Part shown: in pieces, positions 1-8,242 of the stretch
Position numbering within the stretch: the stretch's first letter is position 1
Layout: each line of letters begins with the position of its first letter
NCBI GenBank assembly: GCA_963803245.1
Contig: CAWDLI010000011.1
Coordinates: 109,906-173,905 of the forward strand
Length of the DNA stretch: 64,000 bases
Direction of reading: 5' to 3'
From: JACVRW01 sp963803245
GTDB lineage: Bacteria > Actinomycetota > Thermoleophilia > Solirubrobacterales > Thermoleophilaceae
The notes under the pieces: model-generated
Databases searched by the model: none
What the model saw: only the letters and a program-made list of their open reading frames with translations
What the model was told of the DNA's origin: nothing
Translations under genes and position numbers: made by a program

Positions 1-88
1 GCTCACGGATCTGCTCCGCCAGGTCGCTGCCCAGCATCGCGCCCGCCAGGTGGTCGTTGAGATACACCTCTATTGCCTTGTCTGCCAT
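1..88 (-). CDS. Unrecognised protein, first 29 residues only
   Basis: The window cuts this gene; only its 5' end is present and it continues past the left edge. It starts with ATG at 88, preceded by an AGGA ribosome-binding match, and reads MADKAIEVYLNDHLAGA followed by a mostly helical, acidic stretch. It lies 22 bases downstream of the short-chain dehydrogenase on the same strand, so the two are probably co-transcribed. I do not recognise a family from this fragment. The reading frame, start codon and Shine-Dalgarno match support it being real. Confidence 0.55.
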   Translation of the reverse strand, partial: MADKAIEVYLNDHLAGAMLGSDLAEQIRE

Positions 89-110
89 CTGATCCTGGTA
101 CCCCGTCAGG

Positions 111-1067
111 TCAGGGGCCAACCTGGCGGAGCGACTCCTCCCACAGCCGGTCGGCGTTGTCCGGGTCGAGGGCGAACGGAGCCACGCCGCCGAGTCCGCC
201 GTCATCGCGGCCGGTCAGGAGCCTCGCTTCGTTGCAGTCCTCGAAGTAGCGGCCACCCACCCCCTCCAGCTGCGGCGAGGTCGCGAGCAGCACGGAGGTG
301 GCGGCGCCCTGCTCCGGTGACTTCTCCGGAAGGGCGCTCCCCGCGCGTGCGCGGGCGCGGTCGAGGTAGTCCGGGTCCATGTGGCGCTGCAGGTTGGTCG
401 GGATCGCGCCGGGCATGAGCGCGTTGGACGTGATGCCCTCTCCGGCCCAGAGCGCGGTGGCGCCCACGGCGAACAGCACGTTCGCGGTCTTCGACTGCCC
501 GTAGGCGAGCAGCGGGTCGTACTGGCGGAAGGCGAAGTGGATGTCGTCGAAGACGACCGGCGAGCGCAAATGGGCGCCCGAGCTGACCGAGACGATCCGC
601 GCTCCGCCCGCGGCCGCCAGCGCGTCGTGCAGCCCGAGCGCGAGCGCGAAGTGCCCGAGGTGATTGGTGGCGAATTGGAGCTCATGCCCCGCGGGCGTGA
701 GCTCGAGCTCGGGAAGGGCCATCACCCCCGCGTTGTTGACGAGCAGATGCAGCGGATCGTCCCAGCCCGCGACGAACGCCTCGATCGACCCGTGGTCGGC
801 CAGGTCGAGCGCCCGCACATGGATCGCGGCGTTGCCGGTGGTCGCCGTGATGTCCGCCGCCGTTCGGGCGCCGGCCTCGGTGTTGCGCACGGCGAGCGTG
901 ACCTCGGCTCCCGTGCCGGCGAGCGCTCGCGCGGTCTCCACGCCGATGCCCGACGCGCCGCCGGTGACGATCGCGCGCCTGCCGGCCAGGTCGATTCCCT
1001 CGGCCACCTCGGCGGCGGTCGAGTCGGCCCCGAAGGGCGTGGTGATCGGGGGGGTCCCGGCTTCCAT
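111..1067 (-). CDS. Short-chain dehydrogenase/reductase (SDR)
   Basis: A 318-residue cytoplasmic NAD(P)-dependent oxidoreductase of the classical SDR superfamily. The cofactor motif TGGASGIG lies at about residues 35-42, the NNAGVM motif at about 110, and the catalytic YxxxK (YGQSK) at about 190. The roughly 25-residue N-terminal extension and overall length resemble the retinol-dehydrogenase-like SDRs common in actinobacteria. The substrate cannot be read from the sequence. ATG at 1067 is the only good start before the Rossmann fold. It is followed after 22 bases by the partial gene at the left edge, suggesting a two-gene unit. Confidence 0.85.
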   Translation of the reverse strand: MEAGTPPITTPFGADSTAAEVAEGIDLAGRRAIVTGGASGIGVETARALAGTGAEVTLAVRNTEAGARTAADITATTGNAAIHVRALDLADHGSIEAFVAGWDDPLHLLVNNAGVMALPELELTPAGHELQFATNHLGHFALALGLHDALAAAGGARIVSVSSGAHLRSPVVFDDIHFAFRQYDPLLAYGQSKTANVLFAVGATALWAGEGITSNALMPGAIPTNLQRHMDPDYLDRARARAGSALPEKSPEQGAATSVLLATSPQLEGVGGRYFEDCNEARLLTGRDDGGLGGVAPFALDPDNADRLWEESLRQVGP

Positions 1068-1234
1068 CGCGTGCGGGCCGAGGCTAACGGCATCGCCGCG
1101 CGCGGGGCCGTCCAGCGCCCGGCCGGCGTCCTCACTAAGCCCTTCGGGATGGTCGATGAACGACAGAGCGACTTCGCATCAGCAACAGCGACCCGCCCCT
1201 CGCCATCTCCAGCCACTCGTCATCCACAAGCGCC

Positions 1235-2602
1235 TTGCGCTGCCTTCTCGCCCTCGTGGCGCTCTGTCTCGTCGTGCCGTCGGCGGCGAGCGCCCAGGTC
1301 GCCCCCGGGAGCCCCTACTCGGCGCACTCGATGGTCTACGCCTACGGCATGCCGTACGCCCAGAAGGAGCGGATCTTCGCCGAGGCGAAGGCGATGGGCG
1401 CAAGCCACATCCGGCTCGACATCGAGATGCACGCGGTGTTCAAGCAGTACTCATGGCGCAACCACGTGTATCGCGACTGGCGCGGAGTGGACGACGTGGT
1501 GGAGCTCTCGAGGCGCTACGCGATGCCGGTCGAGGCGATCCTCATCGGCATGCCCTCGTTTCTCTCGGTGTGCAACGGCCGCGACCCGGAGCTGTGCGCG
1601 CCGGACGACTTCGCGGCCTACGGACGCTACGCCGGCGAAATCGCGGAGCACACGCGCGGCGAGATCAGCCTCTTCGAGATCCTCAACGAGCCCGACTCGA
1701 GCGCCTTCTACCGAGGCACTCCCGAGGACTACGCGCGCATGCTTTCCGCCGCGTACGACGGGATCAAGGCGCGCTCCCCGGCCAGCAAGGTGCTCCTCGG
1801 GGGCGTTTCGGGCCTCATCGCCAAGGATTGGCTGACCCGCGTGTTCGCCACGCCGGGCGCGGCGGCCGCGACCAAGTTCGACATAGCCAACGTGCACGTC
1901 CGGGGCGGCCTCGGCTCGCTCACGAGCACGATGACCTTCTGGCACGACTTCTTCACTTCGTACGGGCGCGGAAGCGCCCCGCTGTGGGTGACCGAGCACG
2001 GGTACCCCGCGGACACCGCCTATCAGGACGACCCCCGCTACCGCGGTGGCGAGGCCGCGCAGGCTGCCTTCCTGCGGGACTCCCTGCCGACGCTCCTGCG
2101 GGCCGGTGCCGCACAGGTCTTCGTGAGCACGCGCGACACGTGGCCGGAGGAGTTCGGCGCCAGCAGCCCGTTCAACAGCGAGGGTGTGTCCAACGTCTCC
2201 GACGACGCCCCGTACTCGGCGCGCCGGCGACCCGCCTCCGCGGTCGTTCGCGCACTGGCAAGCAAGTGGCCGAGGATTCCGCTCACGGTCGGCGAGCTGG
2301 CGCGGCTTACCGCCATCCGGAACACGCACGCGATCACGTGCTTCCAGTCCACGGGCGCGCGGAACAAGCTGCTGAAGCAATCGAAGGAGACCGGGCGAAC
2401 GATCAAGAAGCTGCGCACCGCCGTGCGGCGCGCCGGCCGGGCGCACAAGCGCAAACGCGCGGACGCGCTGCGCCACCGGATCAAGGTCTCGCAGCGCAAC
2501 CTGAAGAAGGTGAAGCGCCAGTACGGGACCATGAAGGTCCGGGCCGGCGAGAGCTGCCTGCTCGTCACGATCTACCAGGGCCGGCTCGACGCCGGCAGCT
2601 GA
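1235..2602 (+). CDS. Secreted clan-A glycoside hydrolase-like protein
   Basis: A 455-residue exported protein. Residues 1-20 form a signal peptide ending in a small-residue cleavage region (PSAASA-Q). The body reads as a TIM-barrel hydrolase: ILNEP at about 149-153 supplies the candidate acid/base Glu152 and WVTEHGYP around 251-258 supplies the candidate nucleophile Glu254. This spacing is typical of clan GH-A families such as GH5 and GH39; the exact family is uncertain. The last 90 residues are a strongly basic helical segment ending in a short Cys-containing strand, not usual for these enzymes and perhaps a wall-binding tail. The start is TTG at 1235, chosen because it opens the signal peptide; no clear ribosome-binding site is visible. 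Confidence 0.75.
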   Translation: MRCLLALVALCLVVPSAASAQVAPGSPYSAHSMVYAYGMPYAQKERIFAEAKAMGASHIRLDIEMHAVFKQYSWRNHVYRDWRGVDDVVELSRRYAMPVEAILIGMPSFLSVCNGRDPELCAPDDFAAYGRYAGEIAEHTRGEISLFEILNEPDSSAFYRGTPEDYARMLSAAYDGIKARSPASKVLLGGVSGLIAKDWLTRVFATPGAAAATKFDIANVHVRGGLGSLTSTMTFWHDFFTSYGRGSAPLWVTEHGYPADTAYQDDPRYRGGEAAQAAFLRDSLPTLLRAGAAQVFVSTRDTWPEEFGASSPFNSEGVSNVSDDAPYSARRRPASAVVRALASKWPRIPLTVGELARLTAIRNTHAITCFQSTGARNKLLKQSKETGRTIKKLRTAVRRAGRAHKRKRADALRHRIKVSQRNLKKVKRQYGTMKVRAGESCLLVTIYQGRLDAGS

Positions 2603-2646
2603 GGGGCGGCCCGGAGGCCGCCCCCCTGTCCGCGGTTCGATGGACC

Positions 2647-4308
2647 TCAGCGAACTCGCAGGCCGCCCTTCCACTGGTGGCGGCGGCTGGCGCGCTTGGC
2701 CGCGCGCTTCGCCTTCTTCATCACCTTGGCGGTGCGTGCCTTCTTCGCCTGCGCCGGGCCCACCAGCGGGCTCTTCGAGCGCGCCAGCGTCCAGGTCGCA
2801 TGAGCGGCCGCGTCAGCGAGCTGACCGAGGCCGACGGCGCCGTTTCCGTCCATCAGCGCAGCGTCCTCGACCGACTCGAGCCCGTCGGCATCCGGGAACG
2901 GCGGCTGCCCCAGGACCGTGGCGAGCGTGTCGCAGGCCTGGTGGTAGCACGGGTCGTACCAGGAGCCGGCGGCACCGCCGTAGACGGCGGCCTCCTCGGG
3001 CGTCTTCACGCCCTCGGCTCCCGAGAACAGCCCGCCCGCCGGCACCAGCGCCTCCGGCGCGATGAACGGGCCATAGTCGGAGCGCCCGTCGAACGCCGTC
3101 GGCGTCGTCTCGAGCCCCTGCGACGCGAAGTAGCGCAGGAACACCTGCTCGATCTGTGCCGATCCGGGCGGTCCGACCTCTCCCTCGCCGGTCGAGTTGT
3201 CGCCGTCGTACACGAAGCGCACGAAGTTCGGCGAGGCGAGCATGTCGAAGTTGAGGTTCGCCTCGACATCGTCGATCTCGCCCGACTCGATCAGATCGGC
3301 CACGTACGCGGTCGAGCCCACGAGCCCGGCCTCCTCCGCGCCCCAGAGCGCGAAACGGATGCGGTTGCGAGGCTTCTTCTTGAGCTTCGCCACCTGCTCC
3401 GCCGTCTCGATGATCGATCCCGATCCCGATCCGTTGTCGTTGATGCCCGGCCCCTCGTCGACCGAGTCGAGATGGCCGCCTACGACGATCGTCCGTTCCG
3501 GATCACCGGTCTTGCTGTCGGCGATCAGGTTGTACTGCGGGACCTCCTCGGTCAGCGTCTGGACGTTGAACGTCACGTTCACGGCACCGGCCTGCAGGGC
3601 GGTGTAGAGCGCCGAGCCGACCTCGTAGCTGGTCATCGCCACGGGGATCCCGATGAACGGCGGAGCGCCGATCTCGAGTGGCTCCGTGCGGTCCGGATAG
3701 CCGTCGTTGAAGATCAGGACCGCGGCCGCACCCAGTTGCTTGGCGAGGTTGATCTTGTCCACGAACCCGCAGGTGCCACGCTCCACCAGGGCGATCTTCC
3801 CGGTGAGGCTCTGGCCCCCCCAGTCGGCCTCCTCGCAGCCGCTGGTGCCGCTCCCGGGGTCACCCTCGGGCGCAAGGACGATGTCGTTCGTGGTCACGAG
3901 CGGCGCAGTGACCGTTCCCGAGCCCGAGAACTCGGCCACGAGGTAGTCGCCGGGCGCCTCCGCGGTGCCCTCCGCGTAGGCCGGCTGGCCCTCCCGCTGC
4001 AGGGTCGCCGGGCCGAGCTTCTCCCAGCGCGCGAACGGGAACTCGTCGCGCGTGACCTTGTAGCCGGCGCGCTTCAGCCGCCGCTCGGCGTATGCGAGCG
4101 AGGCGTCGTAGCCGGGTGTGCTGGCAGCACGATTGCCGGCGTTTGCGTTGGCCAGCCGCTGGAAGGTCCGCATGTGCTCCAGGATGCCGCCCGTGGTCAG
4201 CCCCTTGCGGAGCTTCTTGGTGTTGACCTCGTCGACCGCGAGCGCGGACGGAGCGAGGCAGAGGGCCGCGACCATGCAGGCGGCGGCGCCGATGATGGCT
4301 TTTCTCAC
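2647..4308 (-). CDS. Secreted M28 family metallopeptidase with PA domain
   Basis: A 553-residue exported zinc aminopeptidase-like protein. Residues 1-24 are a signal peptide. A protease-associated (PA) domain occupies about 130-240, including ALVERGTCGFVDKINLA. The M28 catalytic domain follows: GGHLDSV carries the first zinc His/Asp, NDNGSG the bridging Asp region, ALWGAEEAGL the general-base and zinc Glu pair, and YHQACDT the last His. These are the expected ligands for a two-zinc aminopeptidase. The C terminus is a basic tail after about 520. The start is GTG at 4308 with a strong AAGGAGGAAGG Shine-Dalgarno just upstream. It is convergent with the glycoside hydrolase gene and probably degrades extracellular peptides. 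Confidence 0.9.
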   Translation of the reverse strand: MRKAIIGAAACMVAALCLAPSALAVDEVNTKKLRKGLTTGGILEHMRTFQRLANANAGNRAASTPGYDASLAYAERRLKRAGYKVTRDEFPFARWEKLGPATLQREGQPAYAEGTAEAPGDYLVAEFSGSGTVTAPLVTTNDIVLAPEGDPGSGTSGCEEADWGGQSLTGKIALVERGTCGFVDKINLAKQLGAAAVLIFNDGYPDRTEPLEIGAPPFIGIPVAMTSYEVGSALYTALQAGAVNVTFNVQTLTEEVPQYNLIADSKTGDPERTIVVGGHLDSVDEGPGINDNGSGSGSIIETAEQVAKLKKKPRNRIRFALWGAEEAGLVGSTAYVADLIESGEIDDVEANLNFDMLASPNFVRFVYDGDNSTGEGEVGPPGSAQIEQVFLRYFASQGLETTPTAFDGRSDYGPFIAPEALVPAGGLFSGAEGVKTPEEAAVYGGAAGSWYDPCYHQACDTLATVLGQPPFPDADGLESVEDAALMDGNGAVGLGQLADAAAHATWTLARSKSPLVGPAQAKKARTAKVMKKAKRAAKRASRRHQWKGGLRVR

Positions 4309-4453
4309 CCTTCCTCCTTGGTAGGTGGTTCGCGTGGGGCCCTACCCGAGCCCGCCGCGGCCCACACCAGGGATTGGGGGGTTAGCCGTACTGATGGAGC
4401 CTTCGTGCCCGCATACGCTGCGGGGCGATGAGTTTCGGCGCGTGCGCCGGTCT

Positions 4454-4468
4454 CATGCACTACGCATG
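4454..4468. promoter_or_regulatory. Palindrome upstream of the ABC exporter
   Basis: CATGC-ACTAC-GCATG is a perfect inverted repeat 30 bases before the exporter start, in the space between divergently oriented genes. Drug-type ABC exporters are often controlled by TetR-like repressors that bind such sites. No regulator gene is adjacent, so operator function is an inference. Confidence 0.3.
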
Positions 4469-4497
4469 ACGACGAGACCCGACAGGCGAGGAGCCAG

Positions 4498-5490
4498 ATG
4501 ACCTCCCAGAGTCCGCTCGCGATCGAGGCCAACGGCCTCGTCAAGTCCTTCGGCGACACGCTCGCCGTCGACGGCGTGGACCTCGCAGTGCGCACCGGCT
4601 CCGTCTACGGCGTGCTCGGCCCCAACGGCGCAGGCAAGACCACGACGATCCGGATGCTCGCCACGCTCCTGCGCCCGGACGCGGGCACGGCAAGCGTGCT
4701 CGGCCACGACATCGTCAAGGAGTCGGACGCCGTGCGCGGGCTCGTGAGCCTCACGGGACAGCTCGCCTCCGTGGATGAGGACCTGACCGGCCGTGAGAAC
4801 CTGATCCTGCTCGGCCGGCTGCTCGGACTCAAGCGCCCCGCGGCGAAGGAGCGCGCCACCGAGCTGCTCGACGCGTTCGGCCTGTCCGAGGCGGCCGGCC
4901 GCCTCGCGAAGAACTACTCCGGCGGCATGCGCCGCCGGCTCGACATCGCCGCGAGCATCGTGGTCACCCCGCAGCTGATGTTCCTCGACGAGCCGACCAC
5001 GGGGCTCGACCCGCGCTCGCGCAACCAGGTCTGGGACATCATTCGCGCGCTCGTGGCCGAGGGCACCACGATCCTGCTCTGCACCCAGTACCTCGACGAG
5101 GCCGATCAGCTGGCCGAGGGGATCGCCGTGATCGATCGCGGCAAGGTGATCGCAGAGGGAACCCCCGGCCAGCTCAAGGCGTCGGTCGGGTCCGGAGCGC
5201 TCCACGTGCGCCTGCTCGACCCGGACCAGCGGCCCGAGGCCGAGCAGTTCCTCGGCCGCATGCTCGGCACGGTGACCCTCGAGCCCGACCTGTCCGCGCT
5301 CTCGGTCTCCTGCGCCGACGCCGACCGCGCCGCGCAGGCCGTGGCGGAGCTGACGCGCTCAGGCGTGCGCGTGGCCGACTTCTCGCTCGGCCAGCCGAGC
5401 CTGGACGAGGTATTCCTGGCCCTCACCGGTCACCCCGCCGAGGACGCCGAAGAGGAAGCAAACGACCTCCAGAAGGAGCAAGCGGCATGA
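4498..5490 (+). CDS. ABC exporter ATP-binding protein, DrrA type
   Basis: A 330-residue cytoplasmic ATPase subunit of an export-type ABC transporter. Walker A GPNGAGKTT is at residues 41-49, the signature NYSGGMRRRLDIA at about 140, Walker B with MFLDEPTTGLD at about 163-173, followed by the switch region. The C-terminal 90 residues match the extension of the daunorubicin-resistance DrrA family. The start is ATG at 4498 behind a GAGGAG site. Its stop overlaps the start of the permease gene (ATGA), so the two are translationally coupled and form one transporter. The substrate is unknown; DrrAB relatives export hydrophobic compounds or lipids. Confidence 0.9.
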   Translation: MTSQSPLAIEANGLVKSFGDTLAVDGVDLAVRTGSVYGVLGPNGAGKTTTIRMLATLLRPDAGTASVLGHDIVKESDAVRGLVSLTGQLASVDEDLTGRENLILLGRLLGLKRPAAKERATELLDAFGLSEAAGRLAKNYSGGMRRRLDIAASIVVTPQLMFLDEPTTGLDPRSRNQVWDIIRALVAEGTTILLCTQYLDEADQLAEGIAVIDRGKVIAEGTPGQLKASVGSGALHVRLLDPDQRPEAEQFLGRMLGTVTLEPDLSALSVSCADADRAAQAVAELTRSGVRVADFSLGQPSLDEVFLALTGHPAEDAEEEANDLQKEQAA

Positions 5491-6338
5491 GCGCCACTTC
5501 CACCACCTTCCCGGGATCCACCGCTCCGTCGGCCGAGGAGGAGGCGCTTCGCAAGGCGCTCTCGTCGACCGCGCGCCCGCCCCGCGCGAGCGCCACGTCG
5601 GCCGCGCTGACGTTCGGCTGGCGCGGGATGCTCAAGGTGAAGCACGTGCCCGAGCAGCTCCTCGACGTGACGATCACGCCGGTGATGTTCGTGCTCATGT
5701 TCACCTACATCTTCGGCGGCGCGATCGCCGGCTCGACGGGCGAGTACCTCGATTACATCCTTCCGGGCATCCTCGTGATGTCGGTCCTGTTCACCACGGT
5801 CTACTCCGGGGTCGCGCTCAACACCGACCTGACGAAGGGCGTCGTGGATCGCTTCCGCTCGCTGCCGATCTGGCGACCTGCGCCGCTCCTCGGATCCCTG
5901 CTCGGCGACTGCGTGCGCTATCTGGTCGCGGGGACCGTGATCATCCTGCTCGGCCTGCTGCTCGGCTTCAATCCCGAGGGCGGGGCCGGCGGCGTGCTCG
6001 CGGCGCTTGCGCTCGTGATCGTCTTCGCCTTCGGCCTCTCCTGGGTGTTCACCACGATCGGCCTGACACTGCGTTCCCCGAACGCGGTCATGAACGCGGG
6101 CTTCATGGGGATCTTCCCGCTCACGTTCCTGTCCAACGTGTTCGTCGAGCCGGACACGCTGCCCGCGGGGCTCGAGGCGTTCGTGAACGTCAATCCGATC
6201 TCCATCCTCGCCACCGCCTCCCGCGGCCTGATGCAGGGGAACGCGGACGGGGGCGACATCGCGATCGTGCTGGCCGTGGCCGCGGCGCTCACGGCGGTAT
6301 TCGCACCGCTCACCACGCGCCTCTACCGCACGGGCTGA
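5487..6338 (+). CDS. ABC exporter permease, DrrB/ABC-2 type
   Basis: A 283-residue integral membrane partner of the preceding ATPase, joined to it by an ATGA overlap. After a cytoplasmic N terminus of about 60 residues there are six predicted membrane segments, beginning with PVMFVLMFTYIFGGAIA and ending near VLAVAAALTAVF, the layout of ABC-2 permeases. The segment SLPIWRPAPLLG after the second helix and the NPIS motif near the last helices are typical of DrrB-like proteins. The 3' end overlaps the convergent REC-GGDEF gene by 16 bases. Confidence 0.88.
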   Translation: MSATSTTFPGSTAPSAEEEALRKALSSTARPPRASATSAALTFGWRGMLKVKHVPEQLLDVTITPVMFVLMFTYIFGGAIAGSTGEYLDYILPGILVMSVLFTTVYSGVALNTDLTKGVVDRFRSLPIWRPAPLLGSLLGDCVRYLVAGTVIILLGLLLGFNPEGGAGGVLAALALVIVFAFGLSWVFTTIGLTLRSPNAVMNAGFMGIFPLTFLSNVFVEPDTLPAGLEAFVNVNPISILATASRGLMQGNADGGDIAIVLAVAAALTAVFAPLTTRLYRTG

Positions 6339-7276
6339 GGCGCGCGCTCGGTCGCGTACTCCACGCGGTTGCGGCCGAGTTGCTTGGCCCGGTAGAGGGC
6401 CTCGTCCGCCTCCTTGAGCACTTCGTCCACCGATCGCGTGTCCCCGGCGTCCAGCATCGCCACGCCGGCGCTCAGGGTGAGCACGCCCGGCGCGTTCCCG
6501 GCGTGCGTGATGGCCAGGGCTTCCAGACCGCTCCGCATGCGGTCGGCCGCCAGCCGCGCCATCGCCGGGGACTGCTCGGGGAAGATGCACAGGAACTCCT
6601 CGCCGCCGTAGCGGTAGAGCGCGTCTCCGCTGCGGGCCCGGTCCCTGAGCTGCGCCGCGACCGCCTGGAGCACCTGGTCTCCCGCCTGGTGGCCGTAGGT
6701 GTCGTTGTAGGCCTTGAACTGATCGACGTCGAAGAGGGCCAGGCAGTAGCGGTGCCCGTAGCGGCGCACGCGCGCCTCCAGCTGCTCGAGATCCGTGGCC
6801 AGGGCCCGTCGGTTGCCCAGTCCGGTGAGCGGGTCCCGCAGTCCGATGGCGGTCAGCTCCTGGTTGAGCGCCTCGAGCTCGGTCCGCTGATCGCCGAGCT
6901 GACGGTGCAGCGACGTGACCCTTGCCGCGGAGATCAGATGCGCCTGCAGCGCTTCCGAGTTGAGCGGCTTGAGGAGATAGTCGTCGGCGCCGGCGTTCAT
7001 CCCCTCCAGGACCTTGTCGAGGCCGTCGTGCCCCGTGCAGAGAATGAAGTAGGTGTAGCCGCCGACGGTGTGGGCGCGAACGTTGCGGCACAGGTCGAGC
7101 CCGGTCTGCCCGGGCATCGTCCAGTCGCTGATGACCACGTCGGGGCGGCCCGCCCTGAATGCGTTCCAGGCCTGCGTCCCGTCGCTGACCGTGTGGCACT
7201 CGTGGCCGAGGCCGCGCACCGCCTCCCGGGCGATGAGCCGGGAAGCAGCGTCATCATCGGCCAGCAGGATCTTCAT
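6323..7276 (-). CDS. REC-GGDEF response regulator, diguanylate cyclase
   Basis: A 317-residue two-domain output protein predicted to make cyclic di-GMP from GTP when phosphorylated. Residues 1-120 form a receiver domain with acidic DDD at 7-9, phospho-acceptor Asp51 (ISDWTMPG) and the KP of LLKP. A short coiled coil leads to the GGDEF domain at about 150-305. The active-site loop reads GGEEF at 224-228, a catalytically competent variant, and the allosteric I-site RSGD sits exactly five residues before it, so product inhibition is expected. It is the last gene of the signalling operon, 3 bases after the REC/pseudokinase gene, so the kinases upstream are its likely phosphate source. Confidence 0.93.
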   Translation of the reverse strand: MKILLADDDAASRLIAREAVRGLGHECHTVSDGTQAWNAFRAGRPDVVISDWTMPGQTGLDLCRNVRAHTVGGYTYFILCTGHDGLDKVLEGMNAGADDYLLKPLNSEALQAHLISAARVTSLHRQLGDQRTELEALNQELTAIGLRDPLTGLGNRRALATDLEQLEARVRRYGHRYCLALFDVDQFKAYNDTYGHQAGDQVLQAVAAQLRDRARSGDALYRYGGEEFLCIFPEQSPAMARLAADRMRSGLEALAITHAGNAPGVLTLSAGVAMLDAGDTRSVDEVLKEADEALYRAKQLGRNRVEYATERAPQPVR

Positions 7277-7279
7277 GGC

Positions 7280-8212
7280 TCACCCGGCGCTGTGCGATCC
7301 GCGAGCGGCGATCGTGAACCAGAGCCGGCTTCCCTGTCCCGGCCGGCTCGAACCGCCGCAATCGGCGCCGATCAGCGCCACCAGCTTGTCGGGATCGACA
7401 CCGTCGCCGCTGGCGGAGACCTCGAAGCGAACGACGGGGTCCTCTCCATCGGCCGCCTCGGGCTCGGTGACCCGCGCCACGATCTCGCCCGTCTGAGTGA
7501 AGGTGATGGCGTCGGCTATGAGGTTGATCAGCAGCTGCCGGACTCGCTCGGGGTCGCCGCTGACCGTCGCGCGGACGGGTCCCTCGATCGCCGCGCGCAG
7601 GTCGAGCCCCTTCGTCCGCGCGGCTTCCGCGAGCAGGTCCACGACCTCCTCCACGATCGAGCGCGGGTTGAACTCGACTTCGTCGACGCCGGCCCGGGCG
7701 TCCGGGAGGTCCAGGAGACCGTTCATGACGGTCAGCAGCGCTCCGCCGGATACCTGCCTCAACCGATCCGCAGAGATCCGCACGTCCCGAGCCTCCGCTG
7801 CCAGGCCCTGTGCCTGGAGGAAGAGGTTCGCGAAGACCGAGACCTTGGCTCGAAGCTCGTGGGGCGGTACGGGGGCGAAGATGAAATCGACCGCACCCTC
7901 GGCGTAGAGATCGGGGTTGGTGATCTCGTCCTGTCCGCGCGCGGTGATGAAGATGATCGGCGTCATCTCCGACTGCCGGCGCTGACGGATGGACGCGGCC
8001 GTCTCGAAGCCGTCCATGAGCGGCATGACCACGTCGATGAGGATGGCGGCGAAGTCCTGCTCCATCACACAGCGCAGGGCGGCGACCCCGGAGTCGGCTT
8101 CGACGATCGAGAAGCCGAGTGGCGCCAGCACCGCCTTGAGCGCGAGCCGCTTGGCGGGATTGTCGTCCACCATCAGGATCGGAACGGGCGACCTCGTCCC
8201 CGCCGCGGGCAC
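7280..8212 (-). CDS. Receiver protein with degenerate histidine-kinase domain
   Basis: A 310-residue protein with an intact receiver domain (residues about 12-130, Asp in LIDVVMPL, KxP loop altered to FAPVPP) fused to what remains of a kinase core. The dimerisation helix lacks a phospho-acceptor His (RISADRLRQVSG). The N box reads NLIADAITFT with the usual second Asn replaced by Asp, and the glycine-rich boxes are eroded (SASGDGVD, GQGSRLWF). Phosphotransfer by the C-terminal half therefore seems unlikely; a scaffold or phosphate-sink role is an inference. The start is GTG at 8212. It sits between the hybrid kinase and the diguanylate cyclase in one operon. Confidence 0.8.
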   Translation of the reverse strand: MPAAGTRSPVPILMVDDNPAKRLALKAVLAPLGFSIVEADSGVAALRCVMEQDFAAILIDVVMPLMDGFETAASIRQRRQSEMTPIIFITARGQDEITNPDLYAEGAVDFIFAPVPPHELRAKVSVFANLFLQAQGLAAEARDVRISADRLRQVSGGALLTVMNGLLDLPDARAGVDEVEFNPRSIVEEVVDLLAEAARTKGLDLRAAIEGPVRATVSGDPERVRQLLINLIADAITFTQTGEIVARVTEPEAADGEDPVVRFEVSASGDGVDPDKLVALIGADCGGSSRPGQGSRLWFTIAARGSHSAG

Positions 8213-8242
8213 ATCGATCTCACACGCGTGTCGCGGTGGCGC

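Noticed and set aside
664..4431. A 1255-residue open frame on the plus strand over the M28 peptidase and neighbours
   Set aside because: Shadow frame caused by very high GC. The opposite strand carries the M28 peptidase with all motifs, and this frame shows only Arg/Ala/Gly/Pro-rich low-complexity sequence.
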